Position numbers and translations under genes: made by a program. From positions 1,426,001 through 1,490,000 of the forward strand of contig NZ_OZ257125.1 in NCBI RefSeq assembly GCF_965279055.1: a DNA stretch of 64,000 nucleotides. Reading direction: 5' to 3'. Source of the DNA: Hydrocarboniphaga sp965279055. Its GTDB lineage: Bacteria; Pseudomonadota; Gammaproteobacteria; Nevskiales; Nevskiaceae. This document shows, piece by piece, positions 1-8,807 of this stretch. The notes beneath the pieces are model-generated. The model did not search any database. It was not told where the DNA came from and saw nothing but the letters and a program-made list of their open reading frames with translations. Numbering within the stretch: position 1 is the first letter of the stretch; every line of letters begins with the position of its first letter.

Positions 1-45
1 GGCGGGTTGTACGCGCGGCTGGCGAACTTGCAGCTGGTGGCCTGA
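1..45 (+). CDS. C-terminal end of an ABC transporter (partial)
   Basis: Only the last 14 codons and a TGA stop are inside the window. The tail reads GGLYARLANLQLVA. The Gly-Gly-Leu-Tyr-Ala-Arg-Leu pattern is what commonly follows the nucleotide-binding domain of MsbA-like or multidrug ABC exporters. The identification rests on this short peptide alone, so substrate and architecture cannot be given. A palindromic repeat follows at once and may act as the 3' end of the transcript. Confidence 0.45.
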   Translation, partial: GGLYARLANLQLVA

Positions 46-50
46 GACCT

Positions 51-101
51 CCCGGGTTTCACCCGGGCTACTGGCGATCCCTGGCCCCGGTGAAACCCGG
101 G
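51..101. repeat. REP-like inverted pair, family A
   Basis: Two arms face each other: cccgggtttcacccggg at 51-67 and ccccggtgaaacccggg at 85-101. Each arm is itself palindromic. The same element recurs at 9352-9414 and 39690-39753. Here it lies between the end of the ABC gene and the convergent APS reductase gene, a usual place for REP/BIME elements. Confidence 0.8.
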
Positions 102-111
102 ATGGCGACGC

Positions 112-876
112 CTACAGGTGCAGCCCGCACTCGGTCTTGGGTTTGCCGACCCAGCGTCCGCTGCGGCCGTCGCCCGGCACCGTGCAGTGCTTGCAGCCGA
201 TCGACGAGTAGCCCTTGGCCACCAGCGGATGAAACGGCAGGTCGTGCTCGCGGATGTAGGCGTCGCGCTCCTCCTGGCTGACGTCGATCATCGGGTTGAA
301 CTTGATCACGCCGCGACGCACTTCGAAGATGTCCAGCTCGGCGCGGTGCTCGGTCTGCCAGCGCATCAGGCTCGACACCCAGACCTGATACTGCGCCTTG
401 ATCTGTTCCAGCGGCTCGACCTTGTTGACCGAGCAGCAGAAGTCGGGGTCCTTGGCCCAGGTTTTCTCTTCCTGGGTGAACTGGTGCTGCCAGTCCTCGG
501 CGCGCACGTCCTTGACCGTCAGGCCGAAGCGGTCGATCAGGTACTGGCGGTATTCCAGGGTTTCCGGGAAGTGGTAGCCGGTATCGATGAAGTGCACGAC
601 CTGCTCGGGGCGGATCGTCGCGACGATGTGCAGAAAGTAGGCCGAGGTCGCCGCAAACGACGAGGTCACCAGCACTTTCTCGGGCGGGAAGTCGCTGTAC
701 AGCCGGCGGATCCGCGCCTCGAAGTCCAGCGGCGCGTATTGCTGGTTCAGCAACTGTATCGCGGCGCTGTCGACCACCGGCCGGCGCGGCACGGGGGCGG
801 TTTCGGCCTGCACATAAGGGCTGGCCGAGGGGGCTGGCGTGGGAGCGGCGGGGGCTGACAAGGGCAAACCAGGCAA
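112..876 (-). CDS. cysH: Assimilatory adenylylsulfate (APS) reductase, CysH family
   Basis: The product is 254 residues. It reduces activated sulfate to sulfite with thioredoxin in cytosolic sulfate assimilation. The PAPS-reductase nucleotide-binding region is near residues 68-110, including HFIDTGYHFPET. A Cys-Cys pair at 147-148 and a CxxC at 228-231 form the four-cysteine set that binds a 4Fe-4S cluster in APS-type enzymes, and the catalytic cysteine is in the terminal ECGLH (Cys250). Having both cysteine pairs points to APS rather than PAPS as substrate, since E. coli-type CysH lacks them. No cysN, cysD or cysI is visible, so the gene stands alone here. The first 35 residues are Pro/Ala-rich and the exact start is uncertain. 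Confidence 0.93.
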   Translation of the reverse strand: MPGLPLSAPAAPTPAPSASPYVQAETAPVPRRPVVDSAAIQLLNQQYAPLDFEARIRRLYSDFPPEKVLVTSSFAATSAYFLHIVATIRPEQVVHFIDTGYHFPETLEYRQYLIDRFGLTVKDVRAEDWQHQFTQEEKTWAKDPDFCCSVNKVEPLEQIKAQYQVWVSSLMRWQTEHRAELDIFEVRRGVIKFNPMIDVSQEERDAYIREHDLPFHPLVAKGYSSIGCKHCTVPGDGRSGRWVGKPKTECGLHL

Positions 877-1254
877 ATGGAGCGAAGTCGCATTTTAGGG
901 ATGTGACGCGGTGTCCACAATCAAGCGATATCAATCCGGCTATCTTTAGAACCTCGAGTTCTCAAGTTCTGGCGCCCCATTCCGAGGAGTTCATTGTCAA
1001 TTCAGTGCCTGCTTGGCATGCTTGGCCTGCGGTCCCGAGCCATGGGCTACTACGCAAGGATGCGTGGCGAGGAATCGGACGAGCAGGCAGGGAAGGCCCG
1101 GCTCTTCCAATTCCCAGTGTTGGCAGGGAACGACCGCCTTCAAAGGCCGTTGCTGATTCGTTCAGTGGCGGCTTTTGTCGTTGAGGCCGGCAGAAAGTGA
1201 GGCCAGCCTCTTATTTGGCCGCGGCCCGGCTGGAGCCCGGGCTTGCGCCGTGAC
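877..1254. other. Intergenic region without a convincing gene
   Basis: These 378 bases separate two minus-strand genes, and the first third is less GC-rich than its surroundings. The only candidate is a plus-strand frame at 994-1200 (68 codons, TTG start four bases after gaggag). Its product shows no recognisable domain. Promoter elements for the upstream side of cysH must lie here, but I cannot place them. No tRNA or small RNA fold stands out. Confidence 0.5.
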
Positions 1255-1656
1255 TCAATCGTGGCCGCTATCGATCAAGGTCCGCTTGAGCTTTTCCAGC
1301 AGGCGGCGCTGCTTCTTGTCCGGTCTCACCGACTCGAACGACGCGGATTGGATCCGCCTTAGCTCGGCTGCTTTTTCGCGCTCTCGCCGGCTGGCCTCGG
1401 TCTCCTCATACAGCAACCGCGCTACCGGCGCCGCGCCGCGCTTGTCCGACAGGCCTTTGACGACGACTTCCAGTTCCTCATAGCCCTGGCGCAGGCGGAT
1501 CGTCGCGTTCAGCGCCACCGATTTGGCCGGCTTGGCGCGTTCACCCTCGTAGCGAACCTTGCCGCCGTCGATCGCCTCCTGGGCCAGCGTGCGGGTCTTG
1601 TAGAAGCGCGCGGCCCACAGCCATTTGTCCAGCCTTACCGGCTCAAACGTACTCAT
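1255..1656 (-). CDS. hslR: Heat shock protein 15 (S4-domain ribosome-recycling factor)
   Basis: The product is 133 residues, the usual Hsp15 length. The N-terminal S4 RNA-binding fold starts with VRLDKWLWAARFYKTRTLA, and GGKVRYEGERAKPAK matches the family. The C-terminal tail is basic and helical (REREKAAELRR, KKQRRLLEKLKR). Hsp15 binds stalled 50S subunits that still carry nascent peptidyl-tRNA and helps free them after heat stress. The gene ends 15 bases after the stop of the minus-strand MFS gene begins its own untranslated region, so the two could share a transcript. Confidence 0.93.
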   Translation of the reverse strand: MSTFEPVRLDKWLWAARFYKTRTLAQEAIDGGKVRYEGERAKPAKSVALNATIRLRQGYEELEVVVKGLSDKRGAAPVARLLYEETEASRREREKAAELRRIQSASFESVRPDKKQRRLLEKLKRTLIDSGHD

Positions 1657-1671
1657 GCGGCGCAGCTTAGC

Positions 1672-2934
1672 TCAGGCCGGCTGCTCGACATGGCGCTGCG
1701 CGGCGCGGGTGTAGTGCGCGGCCAGCAGCAGCCCGCCGCCGAGCAGCAGCGCCGCCAGCCAGAACGGCGCGCCCGGCCAGGGGTGGTGGCCAGCCGAGGG
1801 CGCGATGAACCAGGAAAAGCTCAGGTTGAACAGGCTCGGGCCGACGACGCCGGCGATGCCCATCAGGCTGGCGTTGGCGCCCTGCAGGCGGCCCTGCTCG
1901 CTGGGGCTGACGTGGCGCGTCATCAGGCCCTGGGCGGATGGGCCGAACAGGCCCATCAGCGAAATCATCGGCAGGCCGACCCAGAACAGCGTCGGCGTCG
2001 CCGCCGAGGCCCACAGCGACAGGCCGACGGTGCCGAAGGCCAGGCCGGCGAGCAGGGTTGGGCGCTCGCCGAAGCGCGCCACGCAGCGCCGCACCAGGCC
2101 GCCCTGGACGATGATGCCGCAGACGCCGACCGCGGTCAGTGCCCAGCCGACCTGGCGCGTGTCCCAGCCGTAGCGGTAGCTGGCGTAGATCACGAACGTG
2201 TTGGAAAACACCTGATGTGCCAGGTGAAACAGCCCGTAGACGCTGGCCAGGCCGAGCAGGTCCGGGTGCGTGCGCAGCAGCTTCAGCGCCCCCACCGGGT
2301 TGGCGCGGCGCCAGACCAGGCTCGCGGTGCGTTTGGCCTTGGGCAGCGATTCCGGCAGCACGAACCAGCCGTAGCCGAAGTTCGCCAGCGCCAGCGCCGC
2401 GGCGATCCAGAACGGCAGCCGCGGGTCGACGCTGCCGAGCAGGCCGCCGACCGCCGGGCCGACGACGAAGCCGACGCCGAAGCCGGCGCCGATCACGCCG
2501 TAACCGGCGGCACGCCTGGCGGGCGGGGTCACGTCGGCGATGTAGGCGCCGGCGGTGGAGAAGTTGGCCGCGGTGATGCCCGAAATCAGCCGGCCGACGA
2601 ACAGCCAGCTCAGATCCGGCGCCAGCGCCATCAGCACGTAGTCCAGCCCCAGGCCCAGGCAGGAGATCAGGATCACCGGGCGCCGGCCGTAGCGGTCCGA
2701 CAGCATGCCGAGCAGCGGCGAGAACAGGAACTGCATCAGCGCCCAGGCGGTGCCGAACAGCGCCAGGATGCCGGCCGCATGTGCGGTATTGCCGCCGGCA
2801 AAGCTCTCGACCAGCTTCGGCAGTACCGGAATCACCAGGCCCAGGCCGAGCACGTCCAGCAGCACCGTGAAGAAAATGAACAGCAGAGCGCCCTTGCGGA
2901 TGTCGCTGGGTGCACTTGAGGTGCGATCAGTCAT
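1672..2934 (-). CDS. TetA-like MFS drug exporter (DHA1 family)
   Basis: The product has 420 residues and about twelve hydrophobic segments, typical of 12-TM drug/proton antiporters. The family motif A loop GMLSDRYGRRPVIL follows TM2. The N-terminus with VLGLGLVIPVLP and the segment GRLISGITAANFSTAGAYIADVT are characteristic of the TCR/TetA group. It probably exports a hydrophobic drug or metabolite across the inner membrane, but substrate cannot be read from sequence and no TetR-type repressor gene is adjacent. It is divergent from the truncated hemoglobin gene, only 28 bases away, so the promoters must overlap the coding starts. Confidence 0.88.
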   Translation of the reverse strand: MTDRTSSAPSDIRKGALLFIFFTVLLDVLGLGLVIPVLPKLVESFAGGNTAHAAGILALFGTAWALMQFLFSPLLGMLSDRYGRRPVILISCLGLGLDYVLMALAPDLSWLFVGRLISGITAANFSTAGAYIADVTPPARRAAGYGVIGAGFGVGFVVGPAVGGLLGSVDPRLPFWIAAALALANFGYGWFVLPESLPKAKRTASLVWRRANPVGALKLLRTHPDLLGLASVYGLFHLAHQVFSNTFVIYASYRYGWDTRQVGWALTAVGVCGIIVQGGLVRRCVARFGERPTLLAGLAFGTVGLSLWASAATPTLFWVGLPMISLMGLFGPSAQGLMTRHVSPSEQGRLQGANASLMGIAGVVGPSLFNLSFSWFIAPSAGHHPWPGAPFWLAALLLGGGLLLAAHYTRAAQRHVEQPA

Positions 2935-2962
2935 CGTGGTTCCGGCTTACCATGCCTCTCAT

Positions 2963-3373
2963 ATGCAAATCAGCGACAGCGACATCGACACATCCGGCAG
3001 CCTCTTCGAACTGCTCGGCGGGGAGACCGGCCTGCGCGGCCTGGTCGACGCATTTTACGACCGCATGGACAGCGAGCCAGCCTACGCTGGTCTGCGCAGC
3101 CTGCATCCGGTGAGCCTTTCCGGTTCGCGCGACAAGACCTACTGGTTCCTGTGCGGCTGGTCCGGCGGGCCGGACCACTACATCCAGCGTTTCGGCCACC
3201 CGCGGCTGCGGGCGCGCCACCTGCCGTTCGCGATCGGAGAATCCGAGCGTGACCAGTGGCTGGCCTGCATGAACGACGCGATGCTCCAGGTCGGCCTGCC
3301 CGAGCCGGTGCTGCGCCGCCTGCGCACGTCGTTCTTCCAGACCGCCGACTGGATGCGCAACCAGCCCGGCTGA
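2963..3373 (+). CDS. Group II truncated hemoglobin
   Basis: The product is 136 residues, a typical trHbO-like size. It contains LFELLGGETGLRGLVDAFYDRMD in the A-B helices (quoted in part: LGGETGLRGLVDAFYD), then YWFLCGWSGG with the group II tryptophan, and the proximal histidine in RARHLPF at about residue 86. Such proteins bind oxygen or NO in the cytosol. The ATG at 2963 is chosen because the conserved helix A follows directly. An earlier ATG at 2952 is out of frame. Confidence 0.92.
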   Translation: MQISDSDIDTSGSLFELLGGETGLRGLVDAFYDRMDSEPAYAGLRSLHPVSLSGSRDKTYWFLCGWSGGPDHYIQRFGHPRLRARHLPFAIGESERDQWLACMNDAMLQVGLPEPVLRRLRTSFFQTADWMRNQPG

Positions 3374-3431
3374 GTGGCAAGCAAGGGCCGGGCCGGGCTG
3401 CGCTGCTTTCGCCTTTGTCGACGATTGCACT

Positions 3432-3538
3432 AAACCCCGTTCGCCCCGAGTAGCGCCGAAGGCGCGTAACGAGGGACCGGACCGCGATCGCATCCCTCGA
3501 TACGCCGCCGAAGCGGCTACTCGGGACGAACGGGTTTT
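3432..3538. repeat. Long inverted repeat pair, family D
   Basis: The left arm (about 3434-3477) contains cccgagtagcgccg and the right arm (about 3493-3537) contains ctactcgggacgaacggg. They form an imperfect long palindrome. The same unit recurs as a pair at 30008-30127 and as a single arm inside a coding sequence at 31912-31961. Here it fills the convergent gap between the hemoglobin and carboxypeptidase genes. Confidence 0.8.
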
Positions 3539-3566
3539 GGTTTGGGCAGAAAGAAAACCGGCCGCC

Positions 3567-5057
3567 TCAATACTTCGCCAGCACCGCCTGGATATCGTTG
3601 CGCGCTGCTTCCATGGATTTGTACAGCGGCACGTGCTTCTGCTTCGGTCCGCCGTTGACGATTACCGCGAAGGCCATCCAGCCGCCGTTCTTTTTGCGCA
3701 GGTAACCGGCGATTCCGCACACCGAGCGCGGCTCGTTCATCGTGCCGGTCTTCAGGGTCACCCGGTCCAGCCAGTCGGCATTGCCCTGGCGCACGAATGC
3801 GAACGGCGCCTGGCGCGGCACCACCAGGCCGCCGTAGAACGCCGGGAAGTTGCGCGTGTCGCGGTACTGGTGGGCGAGCAGGCCGATCAGGTCGTCGGCG
3901 CTGAGTTCGTTCTCCGGCGTCAGGCCGCTGCCGCTGAACATCTGCGGCGGTTTCGGCGGCGCGCCCTTGGAATTCTCGCGCGTGCTGGCGACGAAATCCG
4001 CCAGTGCCTTGGCGGCCTCGGCGAGCTGCGCCGGCGGCTTCGCCAGCCGCGCAGCGCCGAGGTTCAGGGTCAGCAGGTCGGCGATGTAGTTGTTCGAGTA
4101 GCGCAGCATGCGGCCGAGCTGTTCGCGCAGCGCCAGGCCTTCGGTCTGCGCCAGCACGTGCGAGCTGCCGGCGAGCGGGCCGTGGACCACGGCGACGTCC
4201 TTGCCGGCGACCTTGATGCCGAACTCGACCAGCATTTCGCGCAGGGTCTGACCAGCACCGAGCGCCGGGTTGGACATCGCGCGGAACACGCGCTGGTCCA
4301 TGCCGACGGGAATGGTGCCGCCGACGCGCAGAAGGTCCTGGCCGTCGCGGGTCATGCGCTCGACCCAGAAGGTGTTCTTGCCGTTGGCGGCGACCGTGAC
4401 GATCGTGCCCTCGACCGGAACCGGCAGCCGGACGGTGCCACAGCCGCGCGTTTCAGCCGGATCACCGGCGGCGCCGGCCTGCACGGAGACGCACCAGGTG
4501 CCGTAATCGACGCCGACCGCGGCCAGCGGCACGTTGAACGCGGTGTCGCTGCGCTCCAGCGCCTCGCAGCGGTCGACATTGTCGCAGCCCAGCGGGCCGT
4601 AGGCCGGGTTGACGACGACCTTGCCGCCGATCGCCTCGACGCCGGCGCCGCGCAGCTGCGCCACCAGCAGCCACAGGCTTTGATGATCGAGCGTCGCATC
4701 GCCTTCGCTCTGCAGCACCAGGTCGCCGTCGAGCTTGCCGTCCTTGACGCCGCCCAGACCGAGCAGCCGCGTCTGGAAGGCCTTGTCCGCCGGCCAGGCG
4801 TCGAGCGCCGCGGCGGCGACCGCGATCTTGCTGACCGAGGCCGGCGCCAGACGCTGCGAGGGGTCCAGGGTCTGTATGGTTTCGCGGGTGTCGAGGTCGT
4901 AGATCGCGGCGGTGACCAGCGCGCCTTCAGCCTGCAGTTTCTTCAGCGCGGTAAAGTCGGCGAAGGCCGGCAGCGGACACCAGGCGAGTAGCGCGGCGGT
5001 ACAACCCGCCACCAGGCGCCGCAGCGCGGGTGACGGGCACAAAGCAGGCTGATGCAA
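3567..5057 (-). CDS. dacB: D-alanyl-D-alanine carboxypeptidase/endopeptidase (PBP4, S13 family)
   Basis: This periplasmic serine enzyme trims or cleaves peptidoglycan cross-links. All three penicillin-binding motifs are present: SVSK (Ser74-Lys77, catalytic), SNN at about 321 and KTG at about 436. A signal peptide precedes the mature chain (RRLVAGCTAALLAWCPLPAFA). I take the TTG at 5057 because caggag lies about ten bases upstream and the signal peptide starts directly after it. A GTG at 5132 would add 25 polar residues and run into the divergent gene. With this start the protein is 496 residues, near the family length. It is divergent from gph. Confidence 0.9.
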   Translation of the reverse strand: MHQPALCPSPALRRLVAGCTAALLAWCPLPAFADFTALKKLQAEGALVTAAIYDLDTRETIQTLDPSQRLAPASVSKIAVAAAALDAWPADKAFQTRLLGLGGVKDGKLDGDLVLQSEGDATLDHQSLWLLVAQLRGAGVEAIGGKVVVNPAYGPLGCDNVDRCEALERSDTAFNVPLAAVGVDYGTWCVSVQAGAAGDPAETRGCGTVRLPVPVEGTIVTVAANGKNTFWVERMTRDGQDLLRVGGTIPVGMDQRVFRAMSNPALGAGQTLREMLVEFGIKVAGKDVAVVHGPLAGSSHVLAQTEGLALREQLGRMLRYSNNYIADLLTLNLGAARLAKPPAQLAEAAKALADFVASTRENSKGAPPKPPQMFSGSGLTPENELSADDLIGLLAHQYRDTRNFPAFYGGLVVPRQAPFAFVRQGNADWLDRVTLKTGTMNEPRSVCGIAGYLRKKNGGWMAFAVIVNGGPKQKHVPLYKSMEAARNDIQAVLAKY

Positions 5058-5134
5058 AATCGATCGACTCCTGTGAGCGCAGCAGCGGGGCTGCGCCGGA
5101 TGTATTTTTGAATGTCGGGACAAGTGGACCACGA

Positions 5135-5812
5135 ATGCAGCTGATTATCTTCGATCTCGACGGAACCCTGGTCGACTCCTTGCCCGATCTGGTGCTGGCG
5201 GTGAATGCGGCGATGGCGGATTACGGCCGTCCGCCGGTCGGCCGCGAGCGCGTCGCGCCGTGGATAGGCCGCGGCTCGCGCGTACTGCTGCAGGCGGCGC
5301 TGGATCATCACGGCGTCGACACTGCCGCATCAGACTTCGATTTCGAGAAAGCGTTCGAGCGCTTCATGGTGCACTACGGCGAACACCTGATCGGCGAGAC
5401 GCGGCTGTACGACGGCGTCGCCGAGACGCTGGCGACCTTGTCCGCGCGCGGCCTGAAGCTCGCGGTGTGCACCAACAAGCCGTCGCGCTTCGTCGCGCCG
5501 CTGCTGAAGTCGCTGCAGGTCGACCAATATTTCGCCGCGCTGCTCGGTGGCGATTCCTTGCCCGAGCGCAAGCCGCATCCCGAACCGCTGCTGCATCTCG
5601 CACGACAGTTCAACGCCGGCATTGGTGCCTGCCTGATGGTCGGCGACTCGCGGCACGACGTCGAGGCCGCGCGCGCCGCCGGCATGGCGGTGGTCGGTCT
5701 GAGCTACGGCTATGGCGGCGCAGCGGATTTTGCCGCCGCGCCGCCGGACGCGGTGTTCGCGTCCATGCGCGAGCTGCCGTCCTGGCTCGACCGTTGCACG
5801 GCGCGCAGTTAA
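5135..5812 (+). CDS. gph: Phosphoglycolate phosphatase, HAD superfamily
   Basis: The product is 225 residues. HAD motif I is DLDGTLVDS at the N-terminus (nucleophile and acid/base aspartates). Motif II is in VCTNKPSRF, the conserved lysine is in ERKPHPEPL, and motif IV is VGDSRHDVEAARAAGM. The helical cap between motifs I and II matches the Gph subgroup. The enzyme hydrolyses 2-phosphoglycolate formed from damaged DNA ends or Rubisco side reactions. The substrate is assigned by family, and other small phosphoesters are possible. The start at MQLIIFDLDG leaves no room for an N-terminal extension. Confidence 0.88.
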   Translation: MQLIIFDLDGTLVDSLPDLVLAVNAAMADYGRPPVGRERVAPWIGRGSRVLLQAALDHHGVDTAASDFDFEKAFERFMVHYGEHLIGETRLYDGVAETLATLSARGLKLAVCTNKPSRFVAPLLKSLQVDQYFAALLGGDSLPERKPHPEPLLHLARQFNAGIGACLMVGDSRHDVEAARAAGMAVVGLSYGYGGAADFAAAPPDAVFASMRELPSWLDRCTARS

Positions 5813-5837
5813 GCCCGTCACGGCAAAATAGCGCCTC

Positions 5838-6455
5838 ATGTCCGAAGCCACGATCGTCATCTGCGAGCACTGCGACGCGGTTTACCGCCGGCGCCCGCTG
5901 GCGCCCGGCGGCCTGGCTCGCTGCAGCCGCTGCCAGGCGCCGCTGTACCGCAACCGGCCGATCGATCTGGACGTGATGCTGGCGCTGGCCAGCGCCGCGC
6001 TGATCGTGCTGATCGTCGCCAACGTGTTCCCGATCGTGAACCTGCAGGTCAACAACGACGACCGCGAAGCCACGCTGTGGGGCGCGATCCTGGCGACCTA
6101 CGACAGCGGCGTCGGCTTCGTCGCGCTGCTGGCGGCGCTGACCGTGTTCTTTTATCCGCTGTTGCAGCTGCTGCTGTATCTGCACGTGCTGCTGCCGCTG
6201 CGCGTCGGCATGCGCGGCGCCGCGTTCAACACCTCGATGCACCTGCTGCGGGCGATGCAGCCCTGGAGCATGGTCGAGGTGTTCGTGCTCGGTGTGCTGG
6301 TGGCCGTGGTCAAGCTTGCCGGCATGGCCGAGGTCACGCCGAAAATCGGCATGTGGGGTTTCGCCGTGCTGACGCTGCTGCTGACCTGGCTCAACAGCTA
6401 CGACCTGCACGAGCTCTGGGACATCGCCGAGGAGCGTTGCGATGGCCGAGCCTAG
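5838..6455 (+). CDS. pqiA: Paraquat-inducible protein A, first half (PqiA/LetA family)
   Basis: The product is 205 residues. It begins with a zinc-ribbon-like CEHCDAVYRRR...CSRCQAPL and is followed by four hydrophobic segments, which is one PqiA repeat. E. coli PqiA is about twice this size with two such repeats in one chain. Here the second repeat is the next gene, which starts 14 bases before this one stops. PqiA-type proteins sit in the inner membrane and work with the MCE protein PqiB in lipid traffic between membranes. The gene heads a tightly overlapping four-gene operon. Confidence 0.85.
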   Translation: MSEATIVICEHCDAVYRRRPLAPGGLARCSRCQAPLYRNRPIDLDVMLALASAALIVLIVANVFPIVNLQVNNDDREATLWGAILATYDSGVGFVALLAALTVFFYPLLQLLLYLHVLLPLRVGMRGAAFNTSMHLLRAMQPWSMVEVFVLGVLVAVVKLAGMAEVTPKIGMWGFAVLTLLLTWLNSYDLHELWDIAEERCDGRA

Positions 6456-7113
6456 CGATCAGCCGCCGCCGGTGGTGATCACCGCGACCGATCTCGGCAT
6501 CGTCGCCTGCACCGCCTGCGGCCAGGTGGTCAAGCTCTGCGATCACTGCGAAGGCGCACCTTGCCCGCGCTGCAGCGCGCCATTGCGCCACCGCAAGCAC
6601 AACGCGTTCGCGCGCACCTGGGCGCTGCTGATCGCCGCGTCGATCCTGTACATCCCGGCCAACCTGCTGCCGATCCTGCGCACGCGCACGCTCGGCGGTG
6701 CCGCGCGCGACGACACCATCATGAGCGGCGTCATCGAGCTGTGGGACGCCGGCTCCTGGGATCTGGCGGTGATCGTGTTCGTCGCCAGCGTGCTGGTGCC
6801 GATCGCCAAGGTCAGCATGCTGGCGCTGCTGCTGATCACCTCGCAGCGCCGTTCGCGCTGGGCCCAGCTCGGCCGCGGCCGTGTCTACCGGCTGATCGAG
6901 TTCGTCGGCCATTGGTCTATGCTCGACGTGTTCGTGGTCGCACTGATGGCGGCGCTGGTGCGCTTCCAGACCGTGGCCGACGCCACGCCGCGGCCCGGCG
7001 CGGTGGCGTTCGGCGCGGTGGTGATTTTGACGATGCTCGCGTCGCGGCGTTTCGACCCGCGGCTGATTTGGGATACCCCGCGGGAACCTGTCGCAGACAA
7101 CAGAAAAACATGA
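6442..7113 (+). CDS. pqiA: Paraquat-inducible protein A, second half (PqiA/LetA family)
   Basis: The product is 223 residues and repeats the layout of its neighbour: a two-CxxC ribbon (CTACGQVVKLCDHC and CPRCSAPL), then four hydrophobic stretches. A gaggag lies eight bases before the ATG, inside the end of the upstream gene, so translation is likely coupled. Together the two genes correspond to a full-length PqiA. Its stop overlaps the start of pqiB by four bases (ATGA). Confidence 0.85.
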   Translation: MAEPSDQPPPVVITATDLGIVACTACGQVVKLCDHCEGAPCPRCSAPLRHRKHNAFARTWALLIAASILYIPANLLPILRTRTLGGAARDDTIMSGVIELWDAGSWDLAVIVFVASVLVPIAKVSMLALLLITSQRRSRWAQLGRGRVYRLIEFVGHWSMLDVFVVALMAALVRFQTVADATPRPGAVAFGAVVILTMLASRRFDPRLIWDTPREPVADNRKT

Positions 7114-8807
7114 GCGAATCCGACGAACCCGATCTGAGCCAATTGCCCGAGCCCTCGGTGCGCCGCCCGCGCCGCTGGACGGTTTCCGTGATCTGGGTGG
7201 TGCCGTTCATTGCCGCGGTCGCCGCCGGTATCCTCGGCGTGCGCAGTTACCTGAGCGCCGGGCCGTCGATCACGATCGACTTCAAGACCGCCGAAGGCAT
7301 CGAGTCCGGCAAGACCGAAATCCGCTACAAGGAAGTGCCGATCGGCAAGGTCAAGCGTACCGAGCTGACCGACGACGGCCAGAACGTGCGCGTGCACGTG
7401 TCGCTGATACACGACGCCGAGATCGTCGCGGTCGAGGATTCGCAGTTCTGGGTGGTGCGGCCGCGTGTCGGCATCGGCGGCGTCTCCGGCCTGGGCACCT
7501 TGCTGTCGGGCGCCTATATCGGTGTCGACCTGGGCCATTCCGCCGAGGAGCGCCGCGAGTTCCAGGGCCTGGAAAAACCGCCCGGTGTGACCAACGACCA
7601 GCGCGGCCGGCGCTTCGTGCTGACCACGGTGGACCTGGGCTCGCTCGACGCCGGCTCGCCGATCTATTACCGGCGCATCCAGGTCGGCCACATCATCGAC
7701 CGCAGCCTCGACGCCGACGGCAAGCGCATCACCTTGCAGATGTTCGTCGACGCGCCCTACGACAAGTTCGTCACCACCAATACCCGCTTCTGGAACGCCA
7801 GCGGCGTCGACGTGCAGGTCGACGCCACCGGCTTCAAGCTCAACACGCAGTCGCTGGCGACGGTGATCGCCGGTGGCATTGCGTTCCAGCCCTTCCCCGA
7901 GGACCAGCCCGGTGAGCCGGCGGCCGAGAACACCCAGTTCAAGCTGTTCGACGATCGCAATGCGGCCGAGGCACCGTCGGAGTCCGAGTCGATCCGCCTG
8001 CGGCTGCGCTTCTACCAGACCACGCGCGGCCTGACCGCCGGCTCGCCGGTGGACTTCCAGGGCATCGAAGTCGGCAAGGTCAAGTCACTGGAGCTGGACT
8101 ACGATCGCGACAAGAAAGACTTCTGGACCGATGTCGCAATCGACGTCTATCCGCGCAGCATGGGCCGCGCTTTCGCCAGCTGGCAGCGCAATACCCAGCG
8201 CGAGCCCAAGACCGCGGACACCTTCTTCCGCGCATTGATCGAGCGCAATCTGCGCGGCCAGCTGCGCACCGGAAATCTGATCACCGGCCAGCTGTACATC
8301 GCGCTGGACTTCGATCCGAAAGCGCCGAAAGTGCTGCCGCCGGCCGGCCAGACGCCGCTGGAAGTGCCGACGTCGCGCGGCGAGTTCGACCAGATCCAGG
8401 AGCAGATCAGCAGCATCGTCACCAAGCTCGACGCGATCCCGTTCGACCAGATCGGCAACAACCTCAACAACACGCTGCAGTCCGCCGACTCCCTGGTCAA
8501 GAAGCTCGACGGCCAGGTGATTCCGGAAGTGCAGAAGGCCGTCGAGGAGGCGCACAAGACGCTCGGCGCCGCCACCGATGCGCTGTCCGACAACGGCCGC
8601 CTGCAGACCGATACGCGTGGCACGCTGGACGAAGTCGGTCGCGCCGCGCGCTCGCTGCGCACGCTCGCCGACTACCTGCAGCGCCATCCGGAATCGCTGC
8701 TGCGCGGGCGTCCGTCAGGCGAGCAGGATCTGGCACCGACGCCGTTGCCGCCGCCGCCCGGAGCGCAGGCCGCCCCCCTTCCTCCCGCTGTGCAGGACAA
8801 GCCATGA
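7110..8807 (+). CDS. pqiB: PqiB-like MCE protein, lipid-transport tunnel
   Basis: The product is 565 residues. One transmembrane helix near residues 22-45 anchors the protein in the inner membrane. Three MCE/MlaD modules follow, beginning near residues 48 (ITIDFKTAEGIESGKTEI), 170 and 295 (LTAGSPVDFQGIEVGKVK). The C-terminal region from about 420 is helical, as in PqiB, where stacked MCE hexamers and a coiled-coil needle span the periplasm. The final Pro-rich tail is low complexity. Overlaps of four bases with both neighbours support a single operon with pqiA and pqiC. Confidence 0.93.
   Translation: MSESDEPDLSQLPEPSVRRPRRWTVSVIWVVPFIAAVAAGILGVRSYLSAGPSITIDFKTAEGIESGKTEIRYKEVPIGKVKRTELTDDGQNVRVHVSLIHDAEIVAVEDSQFWVVRPRVGIGGVSGLGTLLSGAYIGVDLGHSAEERREFQGLEKPPGVTNDQRGRRFVLTTVDLGSLDAGSPIYYRRIQVGHIIDRSLDADGKRITLQMFVDAPYDKFVTTNTRFWNASGVDVQVDATGFKLNTQSLATVIAGGIAFQPFPEDQPGEPAAENTQFKLFDDRNAAEAPSESESIRLRLRFYQTTRGLTAGSPVDFQGIEVGKVKSLELDYDRDKKDFWTDVAIDVYPRSMGRAFASWQRNTQREPKTADTFFRALIERNLRGQLRTGNLITGQLYIALDFDPKAPKVLPPAGQTPLEVPTSRGEFDQIQEQISSIVTKLDAIPFDQIGNNLNNTLQSADSLVKKLDGQVIPEVQKAVEEAHKTLGAATDALSDNGRLQTDTRGTLDEVGRAARSLRTLADYLQRHPESLLRGRPSGEQDLAPTPLPPPPGAQAAPLPPAVQDKP

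Noticed and set aside
994..1200. 68-codon plus-strand frame with a TTG start after gaggag
   Set aside because: The ribosome-binding site is good but spacing is short, and the product shows no domain or signal. Not strong enough to call as a gene.
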